From NCBI GenBank assembly GCA_964351595.1, contig CAYGOT010000019.1, positions 1 to 64,000 of the forward strand: a DNA stretch of 64,000 nt. The letters run 5' to 3'. Below the pieces are notes generated by a model. That model had not been told where the DNA came from. It saw only the letters and a list, made by a program, of their open reading frames with translations, and did not search any database. Of the stretch, positions 1 to 7,729 are shown one piece after another; the stretch's first letter is position 1; each line of letters opens with the position of its first letter. The DNA is from UBA6059 sp964351595 (GTDB lineage: Bacteria; Bacteroidota; Bacteroidia; Cytophagales; Cyclobacteriaceae). Both the position numbers and the translations under genes were made by a program.

Positions 1-167
1 CCACCCCCAGCCCCTCCAGGGATGGGATTGATGGCATTTTCTCTTTACTCTTACATCGAACTCAGGTTAATTTAGTGCGATAGTTGGCACCCCGGGATGC
101 AACATGTGCTGAAATAGGGAGATCCTTGATCCAGTTGTTTTGTAACACATCGCATAAACTACTAATT

Positions 168-701
168 ATGTCCGCCTCATCTACTGTCATTACCCAGGCC
201 AGTTTCAATCCCAAAATCAAGACCTACATACTGTTGGTGGTCGCCTTTTTTCTCACCATCTCCGTCATGGGTATCCCTTTGCTCCTCGTATGGTTCCTGG
301 GCCTGGGCCAGTATATCAGTCGTCGGTATTATGTGCACCTGAGATGTCGGTTGACCGAGCGACATCTGGAGTTCAAGAAGGGGGTGCTCTTCAAGGTAGA
401 GAAGACCATCCCACTGGAGAATATCCAGGATCTGACCTTCATTGAAAACCCACTACTCAAATACCTTGATTTGCGCATCCTGAAGATCGAAACCGCCGGG
501 CAGAGCAATCCCCGTGGAAGTGATATGAAGTTGATCGGCATAGAGAGGTCGGTGGATTTTAAGGATCAGGTGCTCAAGCAGCGCGAACTTCTAAAGACTG
601 AAAAGCCGCATGCAGGCACGGATTCGTTAAACAACAGCGATCAGATCATTCGCCTCCTAACGGAAATCAGAGATACGCTCAATGGCATTGCGCAGCGCTG
701 A
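168..701 (+). CDS. PH-domain (bPH2-type) membrane protein
   Basis: A 177-residue protein with one or two hydrophobic segments at about residues 18-48, then a bacterial pleckstrin-homology-like beta domain at about 59-128 and a charged C-terminal helix. The pattern of a Leu-Thr-x-x-His strand start, Lys-Lys-Gly-Val, Ile-Pro-Leu-Glu-Asn-Ile and a late Glu-Thr-Ala-Gly matches the bPH2/YdbS-YdbT family of membrane-associated proteins of unknown biochemical role. An in-frame ATG at 84 would add 28 residues that do not look coding, so I start at 168, just before the hydrophobic region. The MBL-fold lipoprotein gene follows 40 bp downstream on the same strand. Confidence 0.75.
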   Translation: MSASSTVITQASFNPKIKTYILLVVAFFLTISVMGIPLLLVWFLGLGQYISRRYYVHLRCRLTERHLEFKKGVLFKVEKTIPLENIQDLTFIENPLLKYLDLRILKIETAGQSNPRGSDMKLIGIERSVDFKDQVLKQRELLKTEKPHAGTDSLNNSDQIIRLLTEIRDTLNGIAQR

Positions 702-741
702 ATATAACCTTAACTTGGTCGTTTAACCCAATACCAACCCT

Positions 742-1638
742 GTGAAGCACTTTTTTGTCAGCATTCCCTTGATTTTGCTAATGTCTTGCGGACATGTTGA
801 GCAGCCGCATGTCGATCTGGTCAGTCAGCAGTGGATTCACGGCTCGGTCGATTGCGGTAGCAACAGCGATCCCGCCATACAGGTGGTGCAGTACAATCGT
901 GACACTTGGATACTCCGGCAAAACAAGTGCACCAACGCGGAGGCGCCTTTCATGTTCTTGTTTCTTGGTGAGGCCAGGGCGCTGCTGATGGACACAGGTG
1001 CGACGGATGACCCGGCGATCTTCCCGCTATATGAGACCATATCGACGATCCTATCGGAATGGAATGCCGGTCGGGCTGAGCCGGTCACATTGGTGGTAGC
1101 ACATACGCATAAGCATGGTGACCACTACGCCGCAGATGGTCAGTTTGTGGGTAAGGACAATGTGTCGCTGGTTGGACTGGAGGTAGCCGATATACAAGCG
1201 TACTTTGGCATCCGCCAATGGCCTGAGGAGATGGTGGATTTTGACCTGGGTGAGCGCACGGTCCAGATCATCCCGATACCGGGGCATGAGGAAGCTTCTA
1301 TTGCGCTCTATGATGAATCAACCGGATGGTTGCTGACCGGTGATACTTTCTACCCGGGAAGGCTGTACATCAAAGACTGGATGGCATTCAAGTCTAGTAT
1401 TGCCAGGCTGGTGGAGTTTAGCCACAACAACAAGATCGAATATATCCTGGGCAATCATATCGAAATGTCATCTACCCCGGGGAGGGACTACAAGATGGGA
1501 ACGCTCTACCAACCGGCTGAACTTCCTCTGCCGTTGTTCACCTCTGATCTGGAAGAGCTGCACATGAAGCTCGAGCAGCTTGGGGATACCCCGGCCAGGG
1601 CAGTGCGAGATAAGTTTATCATCTATCCTTTGGATTGA
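742..1638 (+). CDS. Metallo-beta-lactamase-fold lipoprotein
   Basis: A 298-residue exported hydrolase with a GTG start. The N-terminus has a lipoprotein signal peptide with lipobox L-M-S-C (Cys16). The MBL metal motif H-x-H-x-D-H is complete at residues 123-128 (His123, His125, Asp127, His128). Further ligands follow in Gly-His-Glu-Glu-Ala and in Leu-Thr-Gly-Asp-Thr-Phe, and a later Gly-Asn-His supplies the last His. The family hydrolyses beta-lactams, thioesters or lactones; the substrate cannot be told from sequence. The likely location is the periplasm, lipid-anchored. It probably shares a transcript with the PH-domain gene. Confidence 0.85.
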   Translation: MKHFFVSIPLILLMSCGHVEQPHVDLVSQQWIHGSVDCGSNSDPAIQVVQYNRDTWILRQNKCTNAEAPFMFLFLGEARALLMDTGATDDPAIFPLYETISTILSEWNAGRAEPVTLVVAHTHKHGDHYAADGQFVGKDNVSLVGLEVADIQAYFGIRQWPEEMVDFDLGERTVQIIPIPGHEEASIALYDESTGWLLTGDTFYPGRLYIKDWMAFKSSIARLVEFSHNNKIEYILGNHIEMSSTPGRDYKMGTLYQPAELPLPLFTSDLEELHMKLEQLGDTPARAVRDKFIIYPLD

Positions 1639-1667
1639 TTTGCTCAATTGCTCGTTGGAGGTTGTAT

Positions 1668-2357
1668 CTACCCAGCGTTCATGGTCATGTAGTAGTCCTT
1701 AGTCTGTCTGTCAAGCTTCTCTATGGCATATCTCAGGGTTACTCTTGGCATAGCACCTGCGTGCTCGTCGAGAAATGCCTTGAGCCTGACCTCATCTCTT
1801 TTTCCTGTTTCTCTGATCCAGCTTCCTACGGCCTTTTGGACATATTCGTCCTTGTCACTTACCAGAATCTCGGCAATGCTGAAAGTGTCGTCAATGTCAT
1901 TTTTTCTGATGAAAAAGTAGGTGCTCACGATAGCTGTTCTTCGCTCCATTGGCGCTTCAGATTTGGCCAATTTGTACAGTGGATTTCTGTCCTTGTCATA
2001 TAAGTACCCTCCTACGACGTAGGGCGCAGCTCTGTCTACCATGCCCCAATCATCAATCCACTTGTGATTACCTATGTACGCATGGTACGCCTCTTCCTTT
2101 TCTCCGGTGGAGGTCTTCTTATTTCGGGCTTTCCAATCCAGGATAGATACTGCTCCAAGTCTGTGATCAACGTTGCTGTCTTTCAGCAAATTCACTACCT
2201 CATCCACAGGCATGGCCTCACAGTCCTTGGCTAGTGCGAAAATTTCCCTTTTGGGTATAGCACCCGAGTACTCCTGACGAATTACATCTAAAGCGGCAAT
2301 AAACTCCTTTGCTATCACTGGATTGTCTTCCTTTTGTGGGTGGCTAGGGTCGATCAT
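1668..2357 (-). CDS. AlkD-like DNA alkylation repair protein
   Basis: A 229-residue, all-helical HEAT-like-repeat protein. The centre holds a Trp-Ile-Asp-Asp-Trp-Gly-x-Val-Asp segment at the position where AlkD-type DNA glycosylases carry the Trp/Asp residues that hold damaged DNA. By family it would excise alkylated purines, but catalysis is inferred only. Its start overlaps the end of the YdeI-like gene by 14 bp, so the two are probably translationally coupled. The 3' end converges on the MBL gene with 29 bp between them. Confidence 0.8.
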   Translation of the reverse strand: MIDPSHPQKEDNPVIAKEFIAALDVIRQEYSGAIPKREIFALAKDCEAMPVDEVVNLLKDSNVDHRLGAVSILDWKARNKKTSTGEKEEAYHAYIGNHKWIDDWGMVDRAAPYVVGGYLYDKDRNPLYKLAKSEAPMERRTAIVSTYFFIRKNDIDDTFSIAEILVSDKDEYVQKAVGSWIRETGKRDEVRLKAFLDEHAGAMPRVTLRYAIEKLDRQTKDYYMTMNAG

Positions 2358-2928
2358 TTAAGCCTTTTCCTTCAAATATTTTCGCGGTGCATTTTTCAAT
2401 TCTTGATTCACGTGTCTTTGACTGTTTGGGTTGAGAAAAATGCAGTAGATAGCCTCTTTGTCTGCCGGGTGTAAGTGCTTGAAAGGCCGCTTCTAAACCA
2501 GGAACTTCCTTAAATTTCGATTGCAGTTCTTCAGGCGTGTTGTACTCTGAAGTCTTTTTCATTTTCACTTCTAGTCCGGCCTTTTCGACCTCTATAGCTT
2601 CGAAGATGTATGTCCTGATAATCGGCTCAAGCGATTTGATTTCTGCTTCATTCGTAAACCGAATTTGCCGTGCTGCCTGGACATTTTCTGTCTGCTGGAT
2701 TAGTATGTCATTGGTGTCCTTTAGCAGCGCTCCTTTGTGGAACAGCAGCGCACAATACTCCTTAAACCCATGCATGAGCACTACGTTTTTCCCTTGAAAG
2801 CTGTAGCAGGGTTTGCCCCACTTAAAGTCCTCTTCTAGTCCAGTTTCAAGAATAAGCTTGCGTAAAATGCCATATTCTTTATTCCATTTTTTGCTATCCT
2901 CAAAAAAGCATTCGATGTTTTTGATCAT
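2344..2928 (-). CDS. YdeI/OmdA family protein (DUF1801 plus C-terminal helical domain)
   Basis: A 194-residue cytoplasmic protein. Residues 1-115 are a DUF1801-like fold (Trp-Gly-Lys-Pro-Cys-Tyr and a His-Lys-Gly-Ala-Leu-Leu strand). The C-terminal part carries the Leu-x-x-x-Pro-Gly-Arg-Gln-Arg-Gly-Tyr-Leu-Leu-His-Phe signature of the YdeI/OmdA bacteriocin-protection-like domain. Biochemical function is unknown. It lies 24 bp downstream of the tryptophan dioxygenase homologue and overlaps the AlkD-like gene, suggesting a three-gene transcript. Confidence 0.8.
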   Translation of the reverse strand: MIKNIECFFEDSKKWNKEYGILRKLILETGLEEDFKWGKPCYSFQGKNVVLMHGFKEYCALLFHKGALLKDTNDILIQQTENVQAARQIRFTNEAEIKSLEPIIRTYIFEAIEVEKAGLEVKMKKTSEYNTPEELQSKFKEVPGLEAAFQALTPGRQRGYLLHFSQPKQSKTRESRIEKCTAKIFEGKGLNDRP

Positions 2929-2952
2929 TTGAATTACTGTTTGCCTCCAATT

Positions 2953-3897
2953 TTAGGATACTATTTCATGTCCTTCCAAATTAGTTATACCCCAATTAGT
3001 CGATTCTTCTTCCGTCCACAATTCCGGGAAAAAGATGCGCCTTTGGTATTTCGGATGCATATATCTTCTCCAATCACTACCTCCGGTTGCTTCGACTTCA
3101 GTGTCTCCGCTATTGAGGTATTTGGCGGCAGCCTTTAGATGTGCCATCACCCACAGTACGTTGACAGTATGGTCATAATGTCGCATTGCATTGACCAACT
3201 TAGGATCTTTTTGATCTTCTGCTGGCAATGACTTGAACTTAGTCCAAAGATTACTGGTATTGTAAGTCTTCATGAATGTGATAAAATCATCCATGTAGCG
3301 CTCTTCAAAGAGCTGGAGCAACGTGGTTTTTTCTCCTGTTTCATGATTTTTTCCGGCGGCTTGCCAGTAGAGATGATCAAAGGCATGACTAAAGGGAGTG
3401 TTGCGGTCAATGGTCGCTCGAAACCGAATGTCTATTAGATTGATGAGCTCTGTGGAAGCGAATTCTATCTTTCTGTATTGCGCACTTTGGAAGCCACTTG
3501 CCGGAGTGAGCGTATCTCTGAATTTCATGTATTGCTCGACCTCCATGCCATCACCCATGATGTCAAAAGAGGAAGAAAGCATATCAAAATAGCGACTGAT
3601 GCGGTCTAATCGGTCAGCAAAAAACTGAGTTGTTAATTGTTGATGGGTAGCGATCTGCTCGATTTCCCAAAGAATCATTTTGAATAGCAATTCATTGATT
3701 TGATGGTACATGATAAAGACCATTTCATCTGGTAAATTGGTGCGCTGCACCTGCAAACTCAGCAAAGCATCCGGTTGAATATAATCCCAATAAGTCATGG
3801 GTTTTGAATGCAATAACCCACTGAGATGAGTGTTAACATCTTGCCCTATGGTATTGTATTTCTCTTCTAGTTCTTCAAGTAGCTTACCTTGTTTCAT
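2953..3897 (-). CDS. Tryptophan 2,3-dioxygenase family protein
   Basis: A 314-residue, mostly helical haem protein. TDO signatures are Thr-Tyr-Trp-Asp-Tyr...Leu-Leu-Ser-Leu-Gln (about 35-49) and Tyr-His-Gln-Ile-Asn-Glu-Leu-Leu-Phe-Lys (about 64-73). A Met-Arg-His-Tyr-Asp-His segment (about 238-243) has His243 in register with the haem-ligating His of the W-R-x-x-H motif. The usual G-T-G-G-S-S-G substrate loop reads A-T-G-G-S-D-W (about 270-276), so the enzyme is divergent and its substrate is uncertain. TDOs open the indole ring of tryptophan to N-formylkynurenine, but no kynurenine-pathway genes lie nearby. Confidence 0.8.
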   Translation of the reverse strand: MKQGKLLEELEEKYNTIGQDVNTHLSGLLHSKPMTYWDYIQPDALLSLQVQRTNLPDEMVFIMYHQINELLFKMILWEIEQIATHQQLTTQFFADRLDRISRYFDMLSSSFDIMGDGMEVEQYMKFRDTLTPASGFQSAQYRKIEFASTELINLIDIRFRATIDRNTPFSHAFDHLYWQAAGKNHETGEKTTLLQLFEERYMDDFITFMKTYNTSNLWTKFKSLPAEDQKDPKLVNAMRHYDHTVNVLWVMAHLKAAAKYLNSGDTEVEATGGSDWRRYMHPKYQRRIFFPELWTEEESTNWGITNLEGHEIVS

Positions 3898-4074
3898 ATC
3901 TGTTCGCGACCAACTTGTGTGTCAAAATGCCTTGAGCCAATTTACCCATTATATGCTCATTGGGTAATACCGCTGGTATATGTTTTCATCATGGATAACG
4001 ATGCAAGCCGTGTTTGATAGCTCTGCTAACTTCACTAGCTTTCAATCTTCTATAGCACTTTATTTCCTATCGTC

Positions 4075-4569
4075 ATGAGCAGTTTCGTTTCAAGCATCAA
4101 AGACCAGATTAGTTACTATTTGATTGCCCTTTTTGCCATTTTTTTAGGAAGTCAAATTACCGAGGCGGTGCTTCTGGTACCCTATTGGCAATCACTTTCA
4201 CCTTCTGAGTTTTACAGTTATTATCAAGAATTTGGCCCTGCGATTAACCGATTCTATACTGTTCTGACGATTACCGCACTCATCATTCCAATTGCCCTAT
4301 CGGGAAACTATTATCGATCTAAATCTTCCGGTCTAACGCTTTCTTTGATTTCCGTCTTTTTCGCCATTCTCTTCGTCGCGTGTTTTTACATCTATTTCAA
4401 AGGGACGAATGAATTGTTTTATCAATCGGCTTTCAATGAAGACGATCTAAAAAACGAACTGATAACCTGGGCTAGCTGGCACTGGGGAAGAGTGGTTCTA
4501 GAGAGTATATCGCTACTCTTTCTGGTTGCTGCGGTGGTTAAAGGCAAGAGAATTCAGACTTATGATTGA
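4075..4569 (+). CDS. Four-helix membrane protein, DUF1772-like
   Basis: A 164-residue protein with four predicted membrane segments at about 13-35, 61-76, 86-108 and 141-155. A Trp-Ala-Ser-Trp-His-Trp-Gly-Arg stretch lies just before the last one. Size, topology and the W-x-x-x-H-W-x-R motif resemble the DUF1772/anthrone-oxygenase-like family, whose bacterial members have no established role. It is transcribed divergently from the TDO gene across a 177-bp spacer, and its 3' end converges with the DUF1080 lipoprotein. Confidence 0.6.
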   Translation: MSSFVSSIKDQISYYLIALFAIFLGSQITEAVLLVPYWQSLSPSEFYSYYQEFGPAINRFYTVLTITALIIPIALSGNYYRSKSSGLTLSLISVFFAILFVACFYIYFKGTNELFYQSAFNEDDLKNELITWASWHWGRVVLESISLLFLVAAVVKGKRIQTYD

Positions 4570-4623
4570 ATTCCTGCGATCATCTTGTTTTGGAGAAGCA
4601 ATTGATAAGGAAGGAGGCTAAGA

Positions 4624-5223
4624 TCAAAGACTTGTGAGTCTTACGTTCTTAAATCTTACCTCCCCAGCCATAGCGGCCTGTAGTGCGATGTAGCCATTGG
4701 TAAGGTCGCTGTTGTGGATATCCGCTGTTTGCTCATCATTGACCCAGGCCTGGAGATGATCATCCACGATCCTGATGCGGTAGCTATTCCATTGGTTAAG
4801 TGTTTCGACATGAGCAAGTGGGGTCGCTCGATTGACAACTGCGCCAGTCCGATTGTCCTGGTTGGGATGGAGATCCCAGATATTGAGCTCGTAGCAGTCA
4901 CTTGCAGAGATCATGGGGTCTTTGCAGCGGATATAGATGCCGGAGTTGACCGTGCTATCAGGATAGAAGTCAAGGGTCAACTCAAAATTGTCAAACCGAC
5001 CCTTGGTCATCACAAACCCAGTCCCACTATCCAGTCTGCCAATCCACTGATCGTCGATGTATTCCCAGCTGGCGTCTCCATTGATGGTCCAGTCGTCTAC
5101 GGTGGGATCAAATAGAACCTGGTCTTGCTGTTGCGTGCTGTTGCATGATAGCAAGTAGGAAGAAATGGTCATTGCGATGAGGCCAAAGCAGCAAATGCGT
5201 AGGAGAAGAGGGATCTGGAACAT
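4624..5223 (-). CDS. DUF1080 (LamG-like, 3-keto-disaccharide hydrolase type) lipoprotein
   Basis: A 199-residue exported protein with a hydrophobic leader and lipobox L-L-S-C (about residue 27). The mature part is a concanavalin-like beta sandwich typical of DUF1080: strands containing Phe-Glu-Leu-Thr-Leu-Asp-Phe, Asn-Ser-Gly-Ile-Tyr-Ile-Arg, Cys-Tyr-Glu-Leu-Asn-Ile and a final Val-Arg-Phe-Lys-Asn-Val-Arg-Leu. Family members act on or bind 3-keto sugars or other glycans in the periplasm; a specific substrate cannot be given. It is divergent from the arsR-like operon, whose operators lie about 90 bp upstream of this start. Confidence 0.8.
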   Translation of the reverse strand: MFQIPLLLRICCFGLIAMTISSYLLSCNSTQQQDQVLFDPTVDDWTINGDASWEYIDDQWIGRLDSGTGFVMTKGRFDNFELTLDFYPDSTVNSGIYIRCKDPMISASDCYELNIWDLHPNQDNRTGAVVNRATPLAHVETLNQWNSYRIRIVDDHLQAWVNDEQTADIHNSDLTNGYIALQAAMAGEVRFKNVRLTSL

Positions 5224-5307
5224 GACGGAATGTAGTAAATCCTCAGAATATGATGATCGAGCGTTTCTTATTTGTTGAGCATGAGTTCGAACAAAAGAGG
5301 GTAGAAA

Positions 5308-5339
5308 TTTGTGTAAGCAAATACTTACACGTTTATTTG
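5308..5339 (+). promoter_or_regulatory. Candidate Bacteroidota-type promoter of the ArsR-family gene
   Basis: TTTG at 5308-5311 and TTTATTTG at 5332-5339 are 20 bp apart. They match the -33 TTTG and -7 TAnnTTTG boxes of Bacteroidota sigma factor promoters with one mismatch in the -7 box. The predicted start point falls about 30 bp upstream of the GTG start at 5371. Both operator palindromes overlap these boxes. Confidence 0.5.
5311..5330. promoter_or_regulatory. Operator palindrome 1 for the ArsR-family repressor
   Basis: A 20-bp dyad with perfect 7-bp arms GTGTAAG and CTTACAC around CAAATA. It fills the spacer between the candidate -33 and -7 boxes. A second copy of the same TGTAAG-N6-CTTACA core starts 26 bp further on, next to a winged-helix repressor gene, which is the usual layout for autorepression by ArsR-type dimers. 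Confidence 0.65.
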
Positions 5340-5355
5340 TAAGCGAATACTTACA
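5338..5355. promoter_or_regulatory. Operator palindrome 2 for the ArsR-family repressor
   Basis: An 18-bp dyad, TGTAAGCGAATACTTACA. It is identical to operator 1 except for one base in the centre, and overlaps the end of the candidate -7 box and the predicted start point. It ends 15 bp before the GTG start codon. Confidence 0.65.
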
Positions 5356-5370
5356 TAAAATGATCTATTT

Positions 5371-5697
5371 GTGAGAAGAGATGTTTTTCAGGCCATTGCA
5401 GATCCTACCCGGAGGGAGATTATACAGCTCATTGCTGGTAAGCCACTGCGGCTCAATGCTATCGCTGAAAACTTTGAGATCAGCCGACCCGCGATCTCTC
5501 AGCATATCAAAGTATTGACAGAATGTGGGATCGTCACGATCAACCAGTACGGTCGGGAGCGGTACTGCCAGATACAGTCCAGCAAGCTGATGGAAGTAGA
5601 CGAATGGCTCGAACCGTTCAGGGAGCTATGGGAGCAGAAGTTTGATCAACTGGATCAGGTGCTAAGAAGAATGAGAATGGCTGAAGGAAAAGGATAA
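5371..5697 (+). CDS. ArsR/SmtB-family winged-helix repressor
   Basis: A 108-residue winged-helix DNA-binding protein beginning Met-Arg-Arg-Asp-Val-Phe-Gln-Ala-Ile-Ala-Asp-Pro-Thr-Arg-Arg, the classic ArsR N-terminus. The recognition helix region reads Ile-Ser-Arg-Pro-Ala-Ile-Ser-Gln-His-Ile-Lys-Val-Leu. No Cys metal site is visible in helix 3, so it belongs to the metal-independent branch usually found beside SRPBCC genes. The start is GTG; an upstream ATG at 5359 runs into a stop after four codons. Two operators overlap its promoter, suggesting autoregulation of the whole cluster to about 7054. Confidence 0.9.
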   Translation: MRRDVFQAIADPTRREIIQLIAGKPLRLNAIAENFEISRPAISQHIKVLTECGIVTINQYGRERYCQIQSSKLMEVDEWLEPFRELWEQKFDQLDQVLRRMRMAEGKG

Positions 5698-5701
5698 AAC
5701 C

Positions 5702-6058
5702 ATGAGAGATACGCCAATTGACAACTATATAGCCAGATTTCCGGTAGGGACACAGGAGGTACTAAGGGAAGTGCGGGAGACTGTCGTGAAGGCAGCTCCT
5801 GATGCTGAGGAAGCAATGAGCTACGGCATCCCCACTTTCAAGCTGAATGGGAAGGCGCTGGTGCATTTTGCCGCTTATAAGAACCATATTGGCTTCTATG
5901 CCACGCCTTCCGGGCATCAAGAATTCTCAAATGAGTTGTCTCAATACAAACAGGGGAAAGGGTCGGTCCAGTTTCCGCTGGATCAGCCAATGCCACTCGA
6001 TCTGATACGACGGACAGTACTATTTCGCAGAACGGAAATTGACAAAACCATAGCATGA
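5702..6058 (+). CDS. DUF1801 domain protein (YdhG-like)
   Basis: A 118-residue single-domain DUF1801 protein: Ala-Pro-Asp-Ala-Glu-Glu-Ala-Met-Ser-Tyr-Gly-Ile-Pro-Thr-Phe, then Leu-Val-His-Phe-Ala-Ala-Tyr-Lys-Asn-His-Ile-Gly-Phe-Tyr, and Gly-Lys-Gly-Ser-Val-Gln-Phe-Pro. A YdhG-type member has been proposed as an iron-binding chaperone, but no activity is secure. It starts 4 bp after the arsR stop and its own stop overlaps an ATG (ATGA), so it is in a coupled operon. Confidence 0.85.
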   Translation: MRDTPIDNYIARFPVGTQEVLREVRETVVKAAPDAEEAMSYGIPTFKLNGKALVHFAAYKNHIGFYATPSGHQEFSNELSQYKQGKGSVQFPLDQPMPLDLIRRTVLFRRTEIDKTIA

Positions 6059-6200
6059 TGAAACTCTACAAGACTGAGATTAGAAAAGATGCGTCGAAAT
6101 GCAAGCTCTACATTACCAGAAGAACACTGTGGACATGAAACGCGATGGATGGCAAGCCATTTTGGGCAACTTCAAGGCCTATGTTGAGCGTGTATCCTAA
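6055..6200 (+). pseudogene. Short remnant, probably of a decayed SRPBCC gene
   Basis: An ATG overlapping the previous stop opens a 27-codon frame ending at 6138. In the next frame 6099-6200 encodes 33 residues ending Gly-Trp-Gln-Ala-Ile-Leu-Gly-Asn-Phe-Lys-Ala-Tyr-Val-Glu, which resembles the C-terminal helix of AHSA1/SRPBCC proteins. A complete SRPBCC gene follows at 6232. I read this as the tail of a second SRPBCC gene left after an internal deletion and frameshift; a short untranslated stretch is the alternative. Confidence 0.4.
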
Positions 6201-6231
6201 AGTTTCACCCTGATGACAAATTGAAAATAAG

Positions 6232-6666
6232 ATGAGCAAGACCTTAGTAATTGAGAGAGTATTCGATGCACCGATAGCTGACGTTTGGAGAGCGCTGACG
6301 GTCAAGGAACTAATGAAAGAATGGTACATTGACACGGAAGAGTTCCAACCTCAGGTTGGGTTTAAGTTTCAGTTTCCTGGTGGTTCAGGTTCCGAGCCAC
6401 CGTACAACCATCTATGTGAAGTGCTTGAAGTGGTGCACGAACAGAAACTGTCTTACGACTGGAGGTACGAGGGCTATGAGGGAAGATCGGTGTTGACTTT
6501 TGAACTGTTTGCGGAGGAGGCTGGAACAAAGCTGAAACTGACGCATACAGGTCTGGACACTTTCCCTGACGACAATCCCGACTTAACCATTACCAATTTT
6601 GAGATGGGTTGGAATCAACTTATGCACACTTCTTTGAAGGATTTTCTGGAGCAGAATCAGAAATAG
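6232..6666 (+). CDS. SRPBCC/AHSA1-domain protein
   Basis: A 144-residue START-like (Bet v 1 fold) protein. It shows the opening Ile-Glu-Arg-Val-Phe-Asp-Ala-Pro-Ile-Ala-Asp-Val-Trp-Arg-Ala-Leu-Thr, the middle Val-Leu-Thr-Phe-Glu-Leu strand, and a C-terminal Asn-Phe-Glu-Met-Gly-Trp-Asn helix. Such proteins bind small hydrophobic ligands and commonly sit with ArsR-type repressors, as here. A specific ligand cannot be named. Confidence 0.9.
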   Translation: MSKTLVIERVFDAPIADVWRALTVKELMKEWYIDTEEFQPQVGFKFQFPGGSGSEPPYNHLCEVLEVVHEQKLSYDWRYEGYEGRSVLTFELFAEEAGTKLKLTHTGLDTFPDDNPDLTITNFEMGWNQLMHTSLKDFLEQNQK

Positions 6667-6715
6667 GAATGGTGCTACTGTGGATTTAATGGGTCGTGTT
6701 GATTAACTTCTAAAG

Positions 6716-7054
6716 ATGATTTCGCTGGACCAACTCCGAAAGCTTGCGTTCTCATTCCCTGAGACGACCGAGGAGCCGCATTTCGATAGGTTGTCTTTTC
6801 GGGTACGAAAGAAGATCTTCGCGACCTATGATGGTAAGGCCAATACGGCCAATATCAAACTAACACCAGAGGATCAAGATATCTTTAGCCTGGGAGATCA
6901 TGGTATCTCTCCTGTACCCAACAAATGGGGCCAACAAGGCTGGACTACTGTGGATATGAATCGAGTGCCTAGGGAGCTTTTTGAGGACGCTATCAAAGTG
7001 GCATATTGTACGGTGGCCCCTAAGAAGCTGGCGGATGAGGTAAGGCTGGATTAA
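6716..7054 (+). CDS. MmcQ/YjbR family protein
   Basis: A 112-residue protein of the MmcQ/YjbR double-wing fold: Ala-Phe-Ser-Phe-Pro-Glu-Thr-Thr-Glu-Glu-Pro-His-Phe near the start, Phe-Arg-Val-Arg-Lys-Lys-Ile-Phe-Ala-Thr, Asn-Ile-Lys-Leu, and Trp-Gly-Gln-Gln-Gly-Trp-Thr-Thr-Val. The family resembles CyaY/DNA-binding folds but has no proven function. It is the last gene of the arsR cluster and its end overlaps the convergent DUF2461 gene by 4 bp. Confidence 0.85.
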   Translation: MISLDQLRKLAFSFPETTEEPHFDRLSFRVRKKIFATYDGKANTANIKLTPEDQDIFSLGDHGISPVPNKWGQQGWTTVDMNRVPRELFEDAIKVAYCTVAPKKLADEVRLD

Positions 7055-7728
7055 TCCACCAGACTCATCCCATTGAGATCTGTCGTCAGGATATCAGACA
7101 TATAGTCGAAGAAAGGTCGCATCTCTCTAAAGCCATCACTGATTGTCTTTGCAAAATCGGGAGAAAGCACGTGTTCTTCAGAGAAGTCCCGGCGGAGGAT
7201 AAACTGCTTATACCTGAGTAGGTCTATAGCTGGGTCTTCTTTTTCAAACCCTTTAGGGGCAGTCTTGAGTTGCTCACCATCTATCACTCCAAAGGCCTTT
7301 TTGAATGTAGTAGATTCGATCACTTGCCTTAATGGCTCAGGATCCTGACTAATCTGCTTACGAATATGGAGAAGATTTTCTTTGTTGGGTCCCCAGAAGC
7401 CACCGGCAATCATGGATCGGCCAGGGGAGAGGCTGAAGAAATAGCCACCTCTTAGCGACTTGGTGGCTCGGGCCAGGCTAGCGCTCCAATTGCTCTTATA
7501 AGGTGTCTTGTCTTTAGAGAATCTCACATCCCGATAGATGCGATAGACACGGCATTTGTGATCATCGATGTGGTCATGCTCCTGCATATGGCTTTTGACC
7601 TCTTCGAGGAAGGCTTTCATCTCCTCATGATGCTGCTGATACTCCGGTTTGTGCGCGTTAAACCAATCTCTGTTGTTGTTCTCTCTGAGTGCAGACAGAA
7701 AATCGAAACTGGCTTTGCTGATTGGCAT
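7051..7728 (-). CDS. DUF2461 (TIGR02453) family protein
   Basis: A 225-residue protein starting with the family pattern Phe-Asp-Phe-Leu-x-x-Leu-x-x-Asn-Asn-x-Arg-Asp-Trp-Phe. Later signatures are Tyr-Arg-Asp-Val-Arg-Phe-Ser-Lys-Asp-Lys-Thr-Pro-Tyr-Lys and Gly-Gly-Tyr-Phe-Phe-Ser-Leu-Ser-Pro-Gly. Function is unknown. One base separates it from the purF-like gene upstream, so it is probably the last gene of that transcript. Confidence 0.85.
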   Translation of the reverse strand: MPISKASFDFLSALRENNNRDWFNAHKPEYQQHHEEMKAFLEEVKSHMQEHDHIDDHKCRVYRIYRDVRFSKDKTPYKSNWSASLARATKSLRGGYFFSLSPGRSMIAGGFWGPNKENLLHIRKQISQDPEPLRQVIESTTFKKAFGVIDGEQLKTAPKGFEKEDPAIDLLRYKQFILRRDFSEEHVLSPDFAKTISDGFREMRPFFDYMSDILTTDLNGMSLVD

Positions 7729-7729
7729 C

